From the NCBI RefSeq assembly GCF_031877795.1, contig NC_133934.1, positions 45,662,725-45,726,724 of the forward strand: a DNA stretch of 64,000 bases, given 5' to 3'. Position numbers and translations under genes: made by a program. Numbering within the stretch: position 1 is the stretch's first letter; every line of letters begins with the position of its first letter. Positions 1 through 13,400 of the stretch are shown one piece after another. The DNA comes from Strix aluco (lineage: Eukaryota > Chordata > Aves > Strigiformes > Strigidae). Under the pieces are notes generated by a model. It saw only the letters and a list, made by a program, of their open reading frames with translations. It did no database searches and had not been told where the DNA came from.

Positions 1-3000
1 ACTTAAAATACAAAAAAATCTGAGATTAATTTTGCAGTCCTGATTATAAATTAAATATTACCGAAAGTGTTAAATATTGACATGAAGACACTGAAGTATA
101 TAGATTTGCACATTGCTCTTTGTTTCAAAAGAATGTTTGGCTATTTAATGTTTGTATCTGATGCTGGTTTTAAGAGGCCTGTGACTAATACCTGGCACTA
201 ATTTCACTCTTAATTGTGCTGTATAACCCCCAGCTTTTTGACTTTGGTGGGAGCTGCTCAAGACTTAGTCAGAAAGAGTTCTGAATTCCACTCTAAGCCT
301 TGGAGAGTATAGTTGAAATAATCTTGGATATGGGATGAACTTTCCTACAGTAATGGATATCTCAATAATTTCACCAGTTTCAGTGGAATTACATCAGCTG
401 GGCAAAACTAGGTGATCAAAGGTTGACTCGTGTTTCTGGTAATATGTCAGTTTAATTAATTTTCACTTTTCAGTCTTTTAATAAAGTATATTTATAACTT
501 TGACCAGATATAGGGAAAAGGAATGATAAAACCAACTGTTTGGTACGTTCAATAGATGATAGGTTGTTACCACCACATTTCAGCAAATAGAAGAAAATTA
601 ATGAATGGGTTAAAGATTATGCAAAGTAGCTTTCAAGAGACAGATAAAATTTACTAGTTTATTCTGGTGTCTGTAATTATTATTAGGTGTAGATTTTTAA
701 AATGTTGGCACAAACTGAATATTTAAATAATATGAAATTGATTCATCCTTCTAGACAGAATAATGAGACTATCAGTAAAGTGGGACACAGGACACAATCA
801 TTACAAATGGAGACATTAATTGGATGTTTGTGAGAAGAAGGTGGCTGAATGATACACAGGAGATTGCAATTTAAAGGTAAAAAGTCTTCCTATCAGAAAA
901 AATGTAGATGTGGTTTTGATGAAAAACGTTCAGTTTTATTTACTGAAAGATTACAGAATTTGCTTCTAATTTACAAGGAGAATGCCAGGACTGAAGTGTA
1001 AATTGTTCTCAAGGGTAATTCAAAAGATACTTGAGCATTTTGAATAGCGCTCCTTTTTATTTTAAGCATGTTATGTTCTTTTTGCAAGTGAATTGTACTT
1101 CTCTGCCTATGGTAAAATAATTCTTCTTATAGAAGAGAGTTCCATAAAGACTGATTTGGTACCTTAACAGATATTAAGACAATGATAGAATTGCCTATAT
1201 AGTACAAAATTAACAGGAAATGATCCTTCTTCCTTTGACATAATGTTTTTCCCATGACTTCTGAGACAATGTGGTAGTGCTGACATCCTGCAAAGCTCAC
1301 TTTTTGTGGTGACAGGACAGTGACTGGGCAATTTTCTATATAATTAATTATTGTACCCAAAAAGGAAGTATTGAGCAACTGGAGGAGGAAGAGTGATTGG
1401 AATATGGAGGAAAAGAAGGGAATACTGTCACTGTCTAATCTTTCCATAAACTTAAAATTATAGTCTTGGTATCTAAGAAAGAAGAGATATTGAAGATCGA
1501 AATAATGCTCATTTAAGAAATTAAAATACTTCTGACTTTAAGAGGTATTTCATGGACCCTGATATTTGAAATAAAATGTTTAGTTATAATCTCAGCAATA
1601 GCAACAAAACAACCTTCTCCCCTCTCTCAAACCTAGTCTGAAGTTTCATTACAGAAATCCTCACGGATTTTCTTGAACTACCATTTCATGGAACTTGTGT
1701 TAAAAAAATCTGTTTACGTGAAGTATTATAAGTAGTAGTAGAATAAAGACTTTGAAAAGCAATTTCCTAACAAGGTCTAATGTAAACACCCTGTAAATTA
1801 TGGACTAATGTAGATACTTTTTTACGTAGTTGGATTGATGCTTAACTTTTAGTTACTCTCTGGTGTAAAGCAGAGGTTGGTTACATCATTAATAGAGGTA
1901 GTGCCATTTACATCCCTGGAGATTAAAAAAAAAAAAAAGGTGCATCAGTGTACAAGATAGGATCTACCTGGCAGAGGTTGGGGTGGAAAACAAAGATCTC
2001 TAACAAGCAGTGTCTCTGCATCTAAGGTGATAGTGCTTTATATGGTTTATGAGATTGATGCTATAGGTTATTATTAGATGTTATTGTGTTGTCGGTTGCA
2101 AAGTCTGACTTGTCTCCTTGTCATGTGGTTGCACCTATCCCCTCCTCTTAGATGTTGCTTAGCTTGCTAAGGTCTGCCAGGTCCTTGACCTCTTTCCAGG
2201 GGGTCCCTGGGCCACCTCCTCTGGCGCTTGCCATCTTCAGGGGTAGGATCTTGTCTTTATCTAGCACCTTGAGAGCAGTTGGAAAAAAGAGAGGAGAGCT
2301 ATAATTTTCTTCAGTATTTCAGAGCTGTAGCCTTCAGATTTTCTGTTTATAAATACAGAAGCCTGAAAATCTTTGGCTATTAATAGCAGAGTAGCCCATC
2401 CATTTAGGGGAAATATAGGAGGTATGAGCATGTGTGACATTTTCTCCAGTAAGACTCAGTTGAGTAAAGCAGATTTTTCTGTGTTCTTTCATTTCCATTA
2501 AATATAACAGCCTAAAATTCTCAGTGTTATACAACTTGTCTTAGAAAAAAATAATGAAAAACATTTCTATTTATCTTCCTGAATAGAAAAAACCCCTTAG
2601 CCCTTAGTTGAGATTCACTTTCTTTGGACAGAGAGAAAGTAAAAAGAAGACAAAAACATTCTTAAGCTATGCAGGAATATGTGTGTCTTATTTATTGCAG
2701 TATTTCAGCTGAGCCCTGTCATTACCTTAGATCAAGCATTTGAATATGTTTGTGTCTTGCTTGGTGGGGCAAATGTGTCACCTTTAATATTATGAAGGTG
2801 AAAGAGCTGATAAATAAAGCCAAATGCTGCAGGGATGCAATTACAAGGGTGTGGGAGTTTGCACTGATCTTTGAGTATATGCAAAACCGTCTATTAATAT
2901 TTCATAAATTATTTCATGGTGTAGTTTAAGCTAAACTTCAATATATATTTCAGCTTATTATTGTTTTCAGTGTATGCAGCAGAAGGAATCTGATTAGGTT

Positions 3001-6000
3001 GTGTAGAAAAATGATTCATAAGCAATTAAGAAAGCTTTATTTAAATCCCTGATTTTTGCATAAAATCATTCTAAATACAAACTAAATATATGCTCTAATT
3101 TACTGGAGGCTGTTGTTTTGTTTTGGGATTTTGAGTGTGTGTGTGTGCTTGCATTTGTTCTTTCCTCAAGAGAACATGTCAACAGTGATATTTGCTAGTG
3201 CCAGGCCAAATTATCATTGTTTACATTACAGTATAAAAGCGTCATCAAGCATTCAAATGCAAGTTAAACCATACAATAAACAATGCTTACTATATTTTAC
3301 CAGTAGATGCCTTATTTTTAACACTAAAGATTTCTTGTCCACTTCCAGTCACTGTTATAGTTAATGTAATTTCATTCAAAGCATATTTGGGCTATGAGAA
3401 ATTACTTTTTTATTATTATTATTTTGTACATAGGGTAATATTTGGTTTGCAGCTATTTGATTTGACTGTATGCTGTTTTGTGTGGTGAGGCCTCTTGGGT
3501 CCACTCTGTATATCAGCTTCATTAAGAATTATTCTGTACAGAACAATTTATCATCTTGGAAATGGTCTGCACAGAGCTGCAGCTAGAGTCTTCCTGCTGC
3601 CTGATTTATCTGCTTGTCTCAGTGTCCTAGTGTAGACTCAGCCCAGGTATTAGCAGCTTTCAATGTACCTGTAAAATCAAGCCCAATAACTAGGCCAGTT
3701 GAACACATCTAGGTTATATATCTGAAATTACTACTGTCTGAAACCATTTCTGTGCTGTCTGAGCTTATGCTAGTGTCTTCATTAAATGTTTGTAGCAAGG
3801 AGTTTTGCACCTGTCAGATTACATACATGAAAGCTTGTACTTGAACCTTTTTGAACCCTGTATGATTGAAGCGTTGTTTTAAGCCAGAGTGTACCAAGTG
3901 CTTTGCTGTATTTGAGCCTTAACCATCATGCATTTTCCAGAATAGGTTCCTGTTTCTGTATATGAGATTAAATATGCAGGTGTCATTCTCCATATGTATA
4001 GAGCAAACTTTGGCAAATGCTGTTCAAGCAGTTCCTGAACATCAAAAGTTTGTAACTAACAGCACCAAAGTCACTTACCATCTTGATTTGACATTATAAG
4101 AAGCATCCATTATCTGTATTAGTTTCTTAGTATCTTCATATATTTCATACAGAAACAGTAAATGACACAAATATGGTATTTTTAGTGTAAGGATTTGCAA
4201 GATGTCAAGTTATAGTTTAGCATAAAAAAATCTAATCAAAATAACAAAAGTTTTCTAATCTCAGAATCTCTGAGGTGCAATTGTACACTGTATCTGCTGT
4301 GACCAGAATTTCCCCAGATCCCTCTATCTCCTTTCCAATCACACATGCACACAATTGCACAATTAGTGTTCAACAATAAAGTGGCAGTCTTCTGACATTT
4401 CTAAAAGTTCTGTACGGGTGCAAAAGTCTTTCCTCAATCCAGATTTATCTGTTCTGGAAACTGGATTGAGAACAGGACTTTAGGGAAGAAATGCTTTAAT
4501 AAGCTCAATGCACACTAAAATACTCTTTATCCAATCCCCTCAGGAGATGCTGTAAAAGAGTCTCCCAGAAATGTGTATCATGATAGCTCTTTGCAATTGT
4601 TTGAAAGAAAGCATAAGTTTCTGCATATTGAAGACAAAATGAAATCTTCCAAAACTCTGGATATGCTTAAGCTGTGCTGTTAAATTTTACAGACAAAATC
4701 TGTAGTACTCCTTATCAGATGTACATATATTTCATTCTGTGCTAATTAGTGCATATCCAAATTCAATTAAGAAGGAACACACTGAAGTGAGAGGAGATGT
4801 CCTGAGGTATTTGAGATGGGCACTAACTGCGATTCTAACTTTGTGTACTATAGATTTCTTTACGAAAGTGCCATGTGTAGAATCACTAAAATGTGCAGTC
4901 ATTGAACATATTAATCAAAGGCAATTGGAAAAAAATTAATTATTTTCTTGTGTGCATATTATACAAAGAGAACATCTTTCTAGTCATTCTGTTTATTTTG
5001 TTTATACTTGGTGAATAACCCCGTGAAGTACTCCTCAGATATTCTCTGAGGGGAAAAAGATTTTTTCGTGATTTTGATTCAAAGATAAATTTAGCTATAG
5101 AGTATATTTCTGTTTTCAGACAACTTTTATGGGTATGGATGGCTGCAAATTTAAAAGCCTGATTTCCAGGACAAATAATATGTTTTTTTTATCAGTTTGC
5201 GTGAAAGAAGAAAAAACTAAAAAGGCCAGTTGTCTTATCATAAAGTTGTCTACTAGAGTATTGTGAAACAAAAGAAAAGCAGTGAAAACTGTGTAGGTGA
5301 TGGCAGTGTTCACCTAGAACTGGAGTGCTAAAATATGCCTATTAAAAATGTGCATTTTTTTTAAAATAATAATACAGTTAGTACAATAAATAGTTAAATG
5401 TACACGTCCTGGTAGTTCATAATCTTTTATTACTGTGAGAAGTAGTGCGGGGTCAGAAGGGAGGAAAATGTAGCAAGTTGTCAGCAACCTTTTGCCTGAA
5501 GAAGTCTGATCATGTTTCCTTCCTCCTTTCCCTAGAACATATAAAACTTGAGACACTTTTATATGTTTTCTAGGACATCTTTGCACCTTCTTGTTCCTTC
5601 ACTGTTCTGCAAACGTGCTCTGTGGTGTATTTTACATATGTTAGATACTTGTTTCTTTGTTCTGTTACCCCCAAAACCAGTTTTGTCCAGAGTCAGATTA
5701 TTGTTTCTTCAGCTGGCTGTTAGTGAGTAGTTTGCAAACCCACGGGTTTCCAGTGCCAGGCTGCGCTCCATCTCATGACACACCAGGTACTCCTCTGTGC
5801 TGCATCCGGTGCTGCCACTTCTAGAGGCCTCTGCTATCATGCCAGGTCTCTATTCCTCTACATTGTGTTATTCTATTAAAGCTATAAATACCCCACTCTA
5901 CACACAATAACTACTTGCTGCTACCATATATATAAAAACTATGTGTGTACCATACAGAGATAAGTACATGTAAACCAAGTTAAGCATACCCATATAGTTG

Positions 6001-6910
6001 TTAACAAATTCCTGTTATAGCAAAACCAAGTGAAAAGAAAACTCAAGGCAGGCCAAGACAAGCTCAAAGTGAGCAAACCAGATAAGCCTTAGTCATGCGG
6101 CCTTGCAAACTCAGTAGGAAGCCTGTGACCTACTACTGGTGATGGCAATACTGTGTTTATAGGACCACAAGGCTACACATACAGTTTGTTGTTCATGTGC
6201 TTCTGAAGGGACAAATCTGAACAATACTGCTACTAGACAAATGTATATTTTTATTAGGTATTTACATCTCATTTTAATTGCATGAAGAAAGAATACATTA
6301 TTTGTGGTCAGTGCAAATATTGACACCAACTGAAATATGCATGTTTTCTAATCAGAAGAAATTATTAGACTTACAGACAGTTATGTCAAGAAGGTCCTCT
6401 TTATTGTAATAAAAATTCTTTCACGTTGTTTTACTGTTGGCATGCGTAGATGCAATAACTAATGTTTGGGGGAAATAACTTTCACCTATGGACTCATGTA
6501 GTGTTAAACCTCAGGTATCTTGATAACATTTTTCAATATTTACAGCATACTTTATGAATTTTAAAAAATATTTGTTTTCCTGGGTTTTTTTAATGAATGC
6601 AAAACAAAAAAGTTGATTGCCAGTATGTCAATTAAAAAACTGTAGCTGTTCAAAAACTCTACTATGAAGAGGTAACATTACATTGAGGATTCACCATATT
6701 GGTTTTTATACCTGCAACACACCTGGATTTCTAAGTCTCTGTAAAATTAGCCCACAGACCTATTTTGGTTTATTCACTTGTTTGGAGTTTATGGATAAGA
6801 TTGCCTTACTCTTTTTCAGTAATACTCCTCATTTAATTAATAATCTATAAATTGTTCATATGTTTATGATATGATATGATCTTTAAATATAATCAGAAAC
6901 GTATTAGCTT
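1..6910. other. Intergenic DNA upstream of FSTL5, no gene seen
   Basis: AT-rich non-coding sequence. Open frames are short, overlap on opposite strands, and show no recognisable domain or flanking splice signals. A somewhat GC-richer patch lies at about 2,095-2,280 and another at about 5,735-5,850; I could not assign either to a repeat family. Simple sequence is limited to short runs such as ATT repeats near 3,410. I see no RNA gene. Confidence 0.7.
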
Positions 6911-6916
6911 AAAGTT

Positions 6917-6988
6917 ATATGTTATAATTTCCATAAAGACATATGTTATAATTTCCATAAAGTTATATGTTATAATTTCCATAAAGAC
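6917..6988. repeat. 24-bp tandem repeat, three copies
   Basis: Three consecutive 24-bp units each begin ATATGTTATAATTTCCATAA. They differ only in the last bases, AAGAC versus AAGTT, so units 1 and 3 are alike and unit 2 differs. A partial unit (AAAGTT) lies just upstream. The near-identity points to a recent local duplication. No function is evident. Confidence 0.9.
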
Positions 6989-7041
6989 ATGCAGCCATTT
7001 CTTCCAGTTCAAGCAAGAGCTGTAGAAATAGACATTATTTT

Positions 7042-7400
7042 TAGAATCATGAAGGAATCTTGGAAAGTCTGCTTGAAGTTAGATTGGATTGCTGAGGCCC
7101 TTGTCCAGCCAAGTTTTCATATCTCCAAAGATGGGAGTCTCCAAACTCTCTGGACAACCTGTTCCAATGTTTGACAACTCTCTCTGTGCGGAATGTTTCC
7201 TTACAAGTAGTTGGAGTCTTCCCTGCTGCAATTTCTGCTTGTTGCCTTTCCTCTCACTGAGCACTTCTGGAAGAGACCAAGGCTGTCTTCTCTCTATATC
7301 CCTGTTAAGCAGGTAGAGGCAGCAATTAGATGTCCCTTGAACTTCTGATCTCAGACCCAGCTCTCCCAGCCTCTCCTCGCAGAGGTCTAACAGGGTACAA
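7042..7400 (-). mobile_element. CR1 LINE fragment, 3' part, reverse orientation
   Basis: On the minus strand this matches the 3' region of avian CR1 retrotransposons. In plus-strand order one sees the CTTGTCCAGCCAAG segment, the GGACAACCTGTTCCAATG segment, GAAGAGACCAAGGCTGTCTT, and CTCCCAGCCTCTCCTCGCAGAGG at the right end. The left edge is degenerate (AGAATCATGAAGGAATC), as expected for a decayed ATTCTATGAT 3' end. The copy is 5' truncated, which is usual for CR1, and divergent. Open frames on both strands here are by-products of the repeat. Family assignment is by recall of the consensus; the edges are approximate. Confidence 0.85.
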
Positions 7401-10400
7401 CAGTGGTGAGTGGTTCCCCACCTGTTCTTTTTGACAGAGAATAGCGAGTGGCTTGAATCCAGTCCATCTGATTTATTAAATGTTGCTGTTATGATGCTGC
7501 TTTTCAGTGGAGAAATAGATGAAGTAAAAACAAAGAAAAGGGAAAAAATAGCTGACTTTGTTGGCTATAGAATGTTGTTCAGCACTGCAGAATTTCTCTT
7601 TCTTATGTGGCCTAAAAAAATGGGACTTTCTCCTTCCTATATAGTATGACATGATTTTTTTTTTGTACCAGTGTTTTTCAGTGCACATTTCTAAAGCTGA
7701 AATATTTATTAATTTAAGGTTTTCATCCCATGAAAAAAAAGTGGTATTAGACATTATATTTCATTGTTGGTTTTTTTTTTTAAATGTTACAAGTTTCTTA
7801 AAAGTGAATCCTATTTGGTTTTATTAAATTGACCTAAAAACTGGCACAAAACAATAGGAAATAGGAATGCAGGAATAAAAGAGGCCAATCCTTTCATAGA
7901 CTAGTGAAAGATATTTAATTACTCCTTTCACAGAGTGACCAAATAACATTTTAAAACAGGTGGTATTGTGAGGCCTTCTCAGCCTAAATATACCTTCAGT
8001 GTTACTCCTTCAATTGTTGGGCTGAGGTGTTCTTTGGCCTGAATTTATAACCAAGGGTATACCTTTTTTTTTGTTTATACCAGTATTATATTTTCTTTTA
8101 CATGGGAAGAGAATTTTGTTTGCTCTGTTTTTCACATAAGGCTTTTTCATAAACATGAGTTATTTTCCCTGTTGGTCTGTTTTTTGGCTAAGGTAAACAA
8201 ACCAAGTTCCTCTCATTTAACCCCGTGTAGTCTGTCTATTCCCCAACCTAGGATTTGTTTATTTGCTTCAGTTGTAGTCTGAATTCATCTTCCTTGAAAA
8301 CAAGTGATTATACAGTCTTCATGCGAGTCTGTGTGTGTTACTGTTTGGTGTTTTGTGTGTAGAACTAAACTTATTTCCAAACAGGAGTTGTAGTTTCCCC
8401 TTCTTCCAGGAGTTTATGGTACAAGAATATAATGTGCTGGTACTTTCTTCAGGCCTTTGTCTATCTTTCCTATATTTACATTTACCTTCTGTATGCATAA
8501 CTCCTGAGATTCCTCTCACTTCTTCCTAGAAAATGTCCTACAAAAGTTGTTTCCTGCAATTTTTTATTTAATGCCAAAACAATTTTTCTACTTGCTTTTA
8601 ATCTGCTACTAGTATTACTCTTTAGGTTGGCCCTGAGAAAGCCAGACCATTAAAGCAAAGCTCTGCAGTTGTTCTTCCTGATTCTGAGCATCTCAAAAAG
8701 GAGGCTAAACTCAAATGACTGGCTTTATCCATAAAATAGACAATTTCATTTTTTTTTGCATTAAAATTGATGCGATTTGGTAAGAGAAGACTAAAAAAGT
8801 CTTGTAGACCCTTTCCTAACGAACAGCTCCTCACTTCCAGACTTGGTTTCAGTCAGCTCCATGGCTTTCTGACTTTCAGTCTTGTCTGCACAGTTTGGCC
8901 TGTAGGATTGTGCTCTTTCTGTCCTGGAGGACGTCTCTCTCTCAGCCCAATTCTTTTAACTATTTCTTGGACTCTGCATAAGTTTCAGATTCCCAGGTCC
9001 TTGCTGCTGCTCCTGCTGATCCCACCTTGGACTCTTATTCCCCATGAGAGAGGCAGTCTTCCCTAGAGATTCCCATTAGAAAGGTCAATATTCCCCAAAC
9101 AAAGGCTTTCAAACTAACACAAGTATAGTGAGAAGAAACATATAAAACAGACACTAAAACTGTGCTTTAACACACTTTAAAAAAGGTTAATTCAAACACA
9201 ATTTGACAGTCATAGAACAGTGACATGTCTAAGTGCACCACCAAATAAACATGGGTTGTTTCTATTGAGTGCTTAAGATTTTGCTAAAATAGATACTCAC
9301 ACAACTCAAAACAAAGTTTTGACTGCCAAGAAAGAAAAAGAGAAAGGCAAATTCTAATTATTACTTCCAACACATGTAAATTCCATTTAACTCTAATCAA
9401 AGAATATATATGATTTAGGCAGAGTCATAAATTATAGGTAAGCCTATTTTTATATATCTAGTTTTGGAACACAATGTTTGGGGTTTGGTTTTTTTTTGGT
9501 TATAAGGCTACAAACAGATGAAGAGTGAATGATGAGTGTGGCGCTGAGATTTTTTTAATAAGGTTTTTGATAAATTACCTCATGAAACTGTTTTCTCAAT
9601 TGGCTCAAATATTGTAATGGTCATCACACACTTTTGAGGGGAAAATAATAGTATAGCTTGATTGATTAGACATATGATACTTGAAAATATTTTGTAAGTG
9701 TGTGTTTGATCAATTGAAAGGAACAAGAAATCATTAATTCTTTGCACAGCTATTTTTCTCTTAATCAAACAACACACGTATTTCATTTGCTTGTGATGAT
9801 CTTTTTATTTGTATTTACTTCCAATCCTGTACTTCCATCTGGCTTTACTAAAGTATCTCTTCACTTATACTAATTATGATTTTATGTAAAATATGAATGT
9901 TGTCAATGTAGTAAAAAAGCATAGGGTAGCTGTTGAATTTTCAAGTGATAGTAAAGGAAACTTAAGAGATCCAAAGTTGAAAACTGAGCACTTTAAAAAA
10001 TTATGTAGAAGCTTGCTGAGCAATCAACTTGATGTGAGAATGAAAAGATGGGAAATTTGTCACTGACTGGGAGTTGTATACTAAATGAAAAACAAAAGTA
10101 ATGTGGCCTTGCATCTAAGTTTCTCTCAAGGAAAACTTGTAGGTCTCCATGTTCTCTGAACAGAGCTAAGTCATCCATCACTTTTGAAAGCAAAGCAAAA
10201 TTGATATGGTTTGCTATATTTGATTAGAAACCATCGGGCATGTGCACAAATGAGTAGGCAGTGAGCTAAGGAATAACATTTACTAAGTGAAAATTAGTAC
10301 AATTTATTTTGAAAAAAATTACACTGTAACAGAAACGCCTCTGAGGTCATATTAAAAAACAATAATATATTTTAAATTATGTTTTCTATACTAGTTATAT

Positions 10401-13400
10401 GAATTTTATTTTTTTAAAAATGGTTATACTATGAATAATTGTAATTGATTATTTTTCTGAGTTAATTTTCTGTCTTTTACTTGAGCTTTTTTTCTTTTTA
10501 ACATGTAAAGTGCAATTGTTTATTTCTTTGTGAAAGACATACTGTGAAATATTTTAACTAAAAGGTTATGATACGTTTGCAATGGTTAACCTTCATAATT
10601 AGAGTGGAGAATAAACACACACTTACCACTCTGCAGAGTAAAATACATATGCATGTGCATACATATGCACGTACATATATATAGGCACACACAAATTTGG
10701 GCATCTGTGTACAGAAGTAGGTAATGCGAGTGAAAGTATCTATAGAAAAGGATGTACTTTCCATTAAAACTTTTTTATATATGTAAGCCTATGGATTAAT
10801 TACTTTCATTTCTCATTATAAGGTAGAGTCATACTTTAGATTCATAAGGATTAGCTTCCTTTTGTTGTAATGACTCAGGTGGAAGTGGAAAACTCTTCAG
10901 ATAAAGTCAGGTGAAGGACTATGTTTGAACTGATCTGTATAGTATTGACTCACTACATTCTTGGGTTTTTTTGTGATTTGTCATTTAACAGGGGTTTTTT
11001 TGGTCATTTTTAAATGTCTTCAGTCCTCTCACTGAGTGTGGCATGATTTTTGGTTGTTTCACTTTTTAATAGTATGTCCTTAAGGTATAGGATGGCATGA
11101 GTATGTGAAGGTGTTAAAAGGAGAAAGGATTCTGAGATGAAACTGGAGAGCTATCCTGGATGATAGGAATCTAAGTAGGCATTAGCCTTAATAAACTGCC
11201 TTATCAATTGTGTCAGGCTTCTCCTTGGAAGAAACTAGTTTGATTGAGAAATACATTATGAAAGCAAGTACAAAAATATTTTATCACAAAAGCAAATACT
11301 GGGTTGGACAACCAAGGGATAAGGGAGCTGGTGTGTTGCAGGAAATTAGCACCTCTTCTAGTTTTCATTTTCTTCATCTCTCTTCTGTTCTTGTGCTTCC
11401 TTTTCATGCTCAACTGCTCTGACCCTCTCACCCACATGCTAAAAGAATAGTATATAAATGAGTGAAAAACTTGACTTTTCTTTTACAAATAAGAAAAGCA
11501 CACATAACTTCTTGGTTTGTGTTTCTTTTTAGTTACCAATAGAATAAATAAATAGACTTTACCCTCAGTTGGTTTGTGTATCATTATTTGCACATTGTTT
11601 AGTCAAATGTTGTTGTTCAAGTCAAAGGAAAAACACTGGGTAATTTTAACAGGACTAAGACTGAGATTCTAGGCATTGATGCAAATTAACTTTAGTCTCT
11701 TGACAAAAATTGTGATGAGCATGGAAAAGTATAATATCTTGTTTAAAAGAAAAAATAAACAAAGAACCCACTGTGACAAAGGAAATTACACTAAGTTCAA
11801 GTGCTCTGAGATACTTGGGTCTTGTCTTTTGTTAAGTCGGTGTATATTTGCTGTGATAGCCAACTCTCCTATCAAGCCAGTACTGGTACCATTCATTATT
11901 ATTGTGTATGAAGTTACAAAGAAAAATATGATGACAAGGCATAAGAACTGCAGAAAGTAAAGTGAAGTGCTCGGGAATTTATTAAAAGTGTTTGGGTGGT
12001 AATGAAATGGCATCCTGAGTTATAGATATTTACGTGCATCATAGCCAAAGCTTCTGTACATAGCTGTGGGGAGAGTCAGCCAAGACCTGAGAAATTCTCC
12101 GGTGGCACAGAACTGGTGTAGAAGCAGCTTCTAGGTTAGTCCATTTTGCTTGTGTTATCTCAAAGCAAGACAGCCCTGCTGGCACCCCACTGACTCCCAG
12201 CAACCATGCTGGTGGCTAAGAGAAGTCAGAGGTTTGCAAAGTCTTCTTGCACAGCATGGGCACAGTAGCCAGATTAAAAAGAGCACGAGTACTTCTGTGA
12301 GATGGTTTTCATAATTATACTGTATATTTCACAGCTATTTAATTTTGGGAAAAACATTTGTATTTCTGATGTACTCACAAGTTAAACATCATCATTTGAA
12401 GCAAGGTTGCATTCTAGTGTGATCTCTATTCTTGGGAGTTAAAAAAGGGTCAAAAGAAGATTTAATTTGACTGGGATTTCTAGAGCTGTCAACAAACTCT
12501 AACTTCCACAAATATAGAAGTGAAAATCAAGCATGCAATATATCCTAATACTTGTCACCAAATACAAAGGTAAATTTTTTTTTTAGGGATGATTATTATG
12601 ATCTGAAAACCAAAAATAAATTTGCCATCAAGAAATAAATAAAAATAACAAATGAATATTAGAACATTCTGACATGAAAAATCTTACATCCAACTGAGGT
12701 TTCACTTCTATAGTTTGTACCTCGTATTAATGTTGATACAGACTTGTATGTGAGGATACATTATGCAGTGTGTGTATTTATATACATACTATATAGGTAT
12801 AGTATCTATATGTCCATATATATACACCAAAAAAGATAGTAAGGGATGGTATTTGTGCAAAAAAAGCTTTTTGATCTTGATGCTGCTTTTACGTAGGAAT
12901 TTGTTATTCTAGAATCTTATGTCTTTTCTTAATCATTCCCAGCTATGTTTTTGGCAGTCATCTTTAAAATAGCAACAGTAATAAATCAAGAGTATGCTTA
13001 GGAATCTGTAACATCAGCTTTTGAGGTCCCTAAAAATGCTTTGAATTGGCTTAACAGTTTTGATTATTTTTTTTTTTTTTTAATAATCTTTGTTGCCCAC
13101 AAATCTTCAAAATGAGAACTGCTCTGAACCATGTCAGCCTGTGTTTTTATTTTGGGTTTGTTTGCCTGTCTTAATTGAATGCTAAGATTCTTGCAGGACT
13201 CCAAAGCTCAAGCATTGATAAAAAGTTTTAAGTGTCTTTTAATCTATTATAAAACCAATAGATGTGGTTTGCTTATGCTACCCAGCTAGCCTTTTCTTTG
13301 TGTTATTCTGTGATATTCTATATTCAGTGGAATATAGTACTCTCTTGCTCTTGTGTTACGGCAAAACAATACTAAGAGTACAATAATAATTGTGCGACAA

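Noticed and set aside
13304-13326. ATTCTGTGATATTCTATATTC resembling a CR1 3' terminus
   Set aside because: The flanking sequence shows none of the CR1 landmarks that precede a true terminus.
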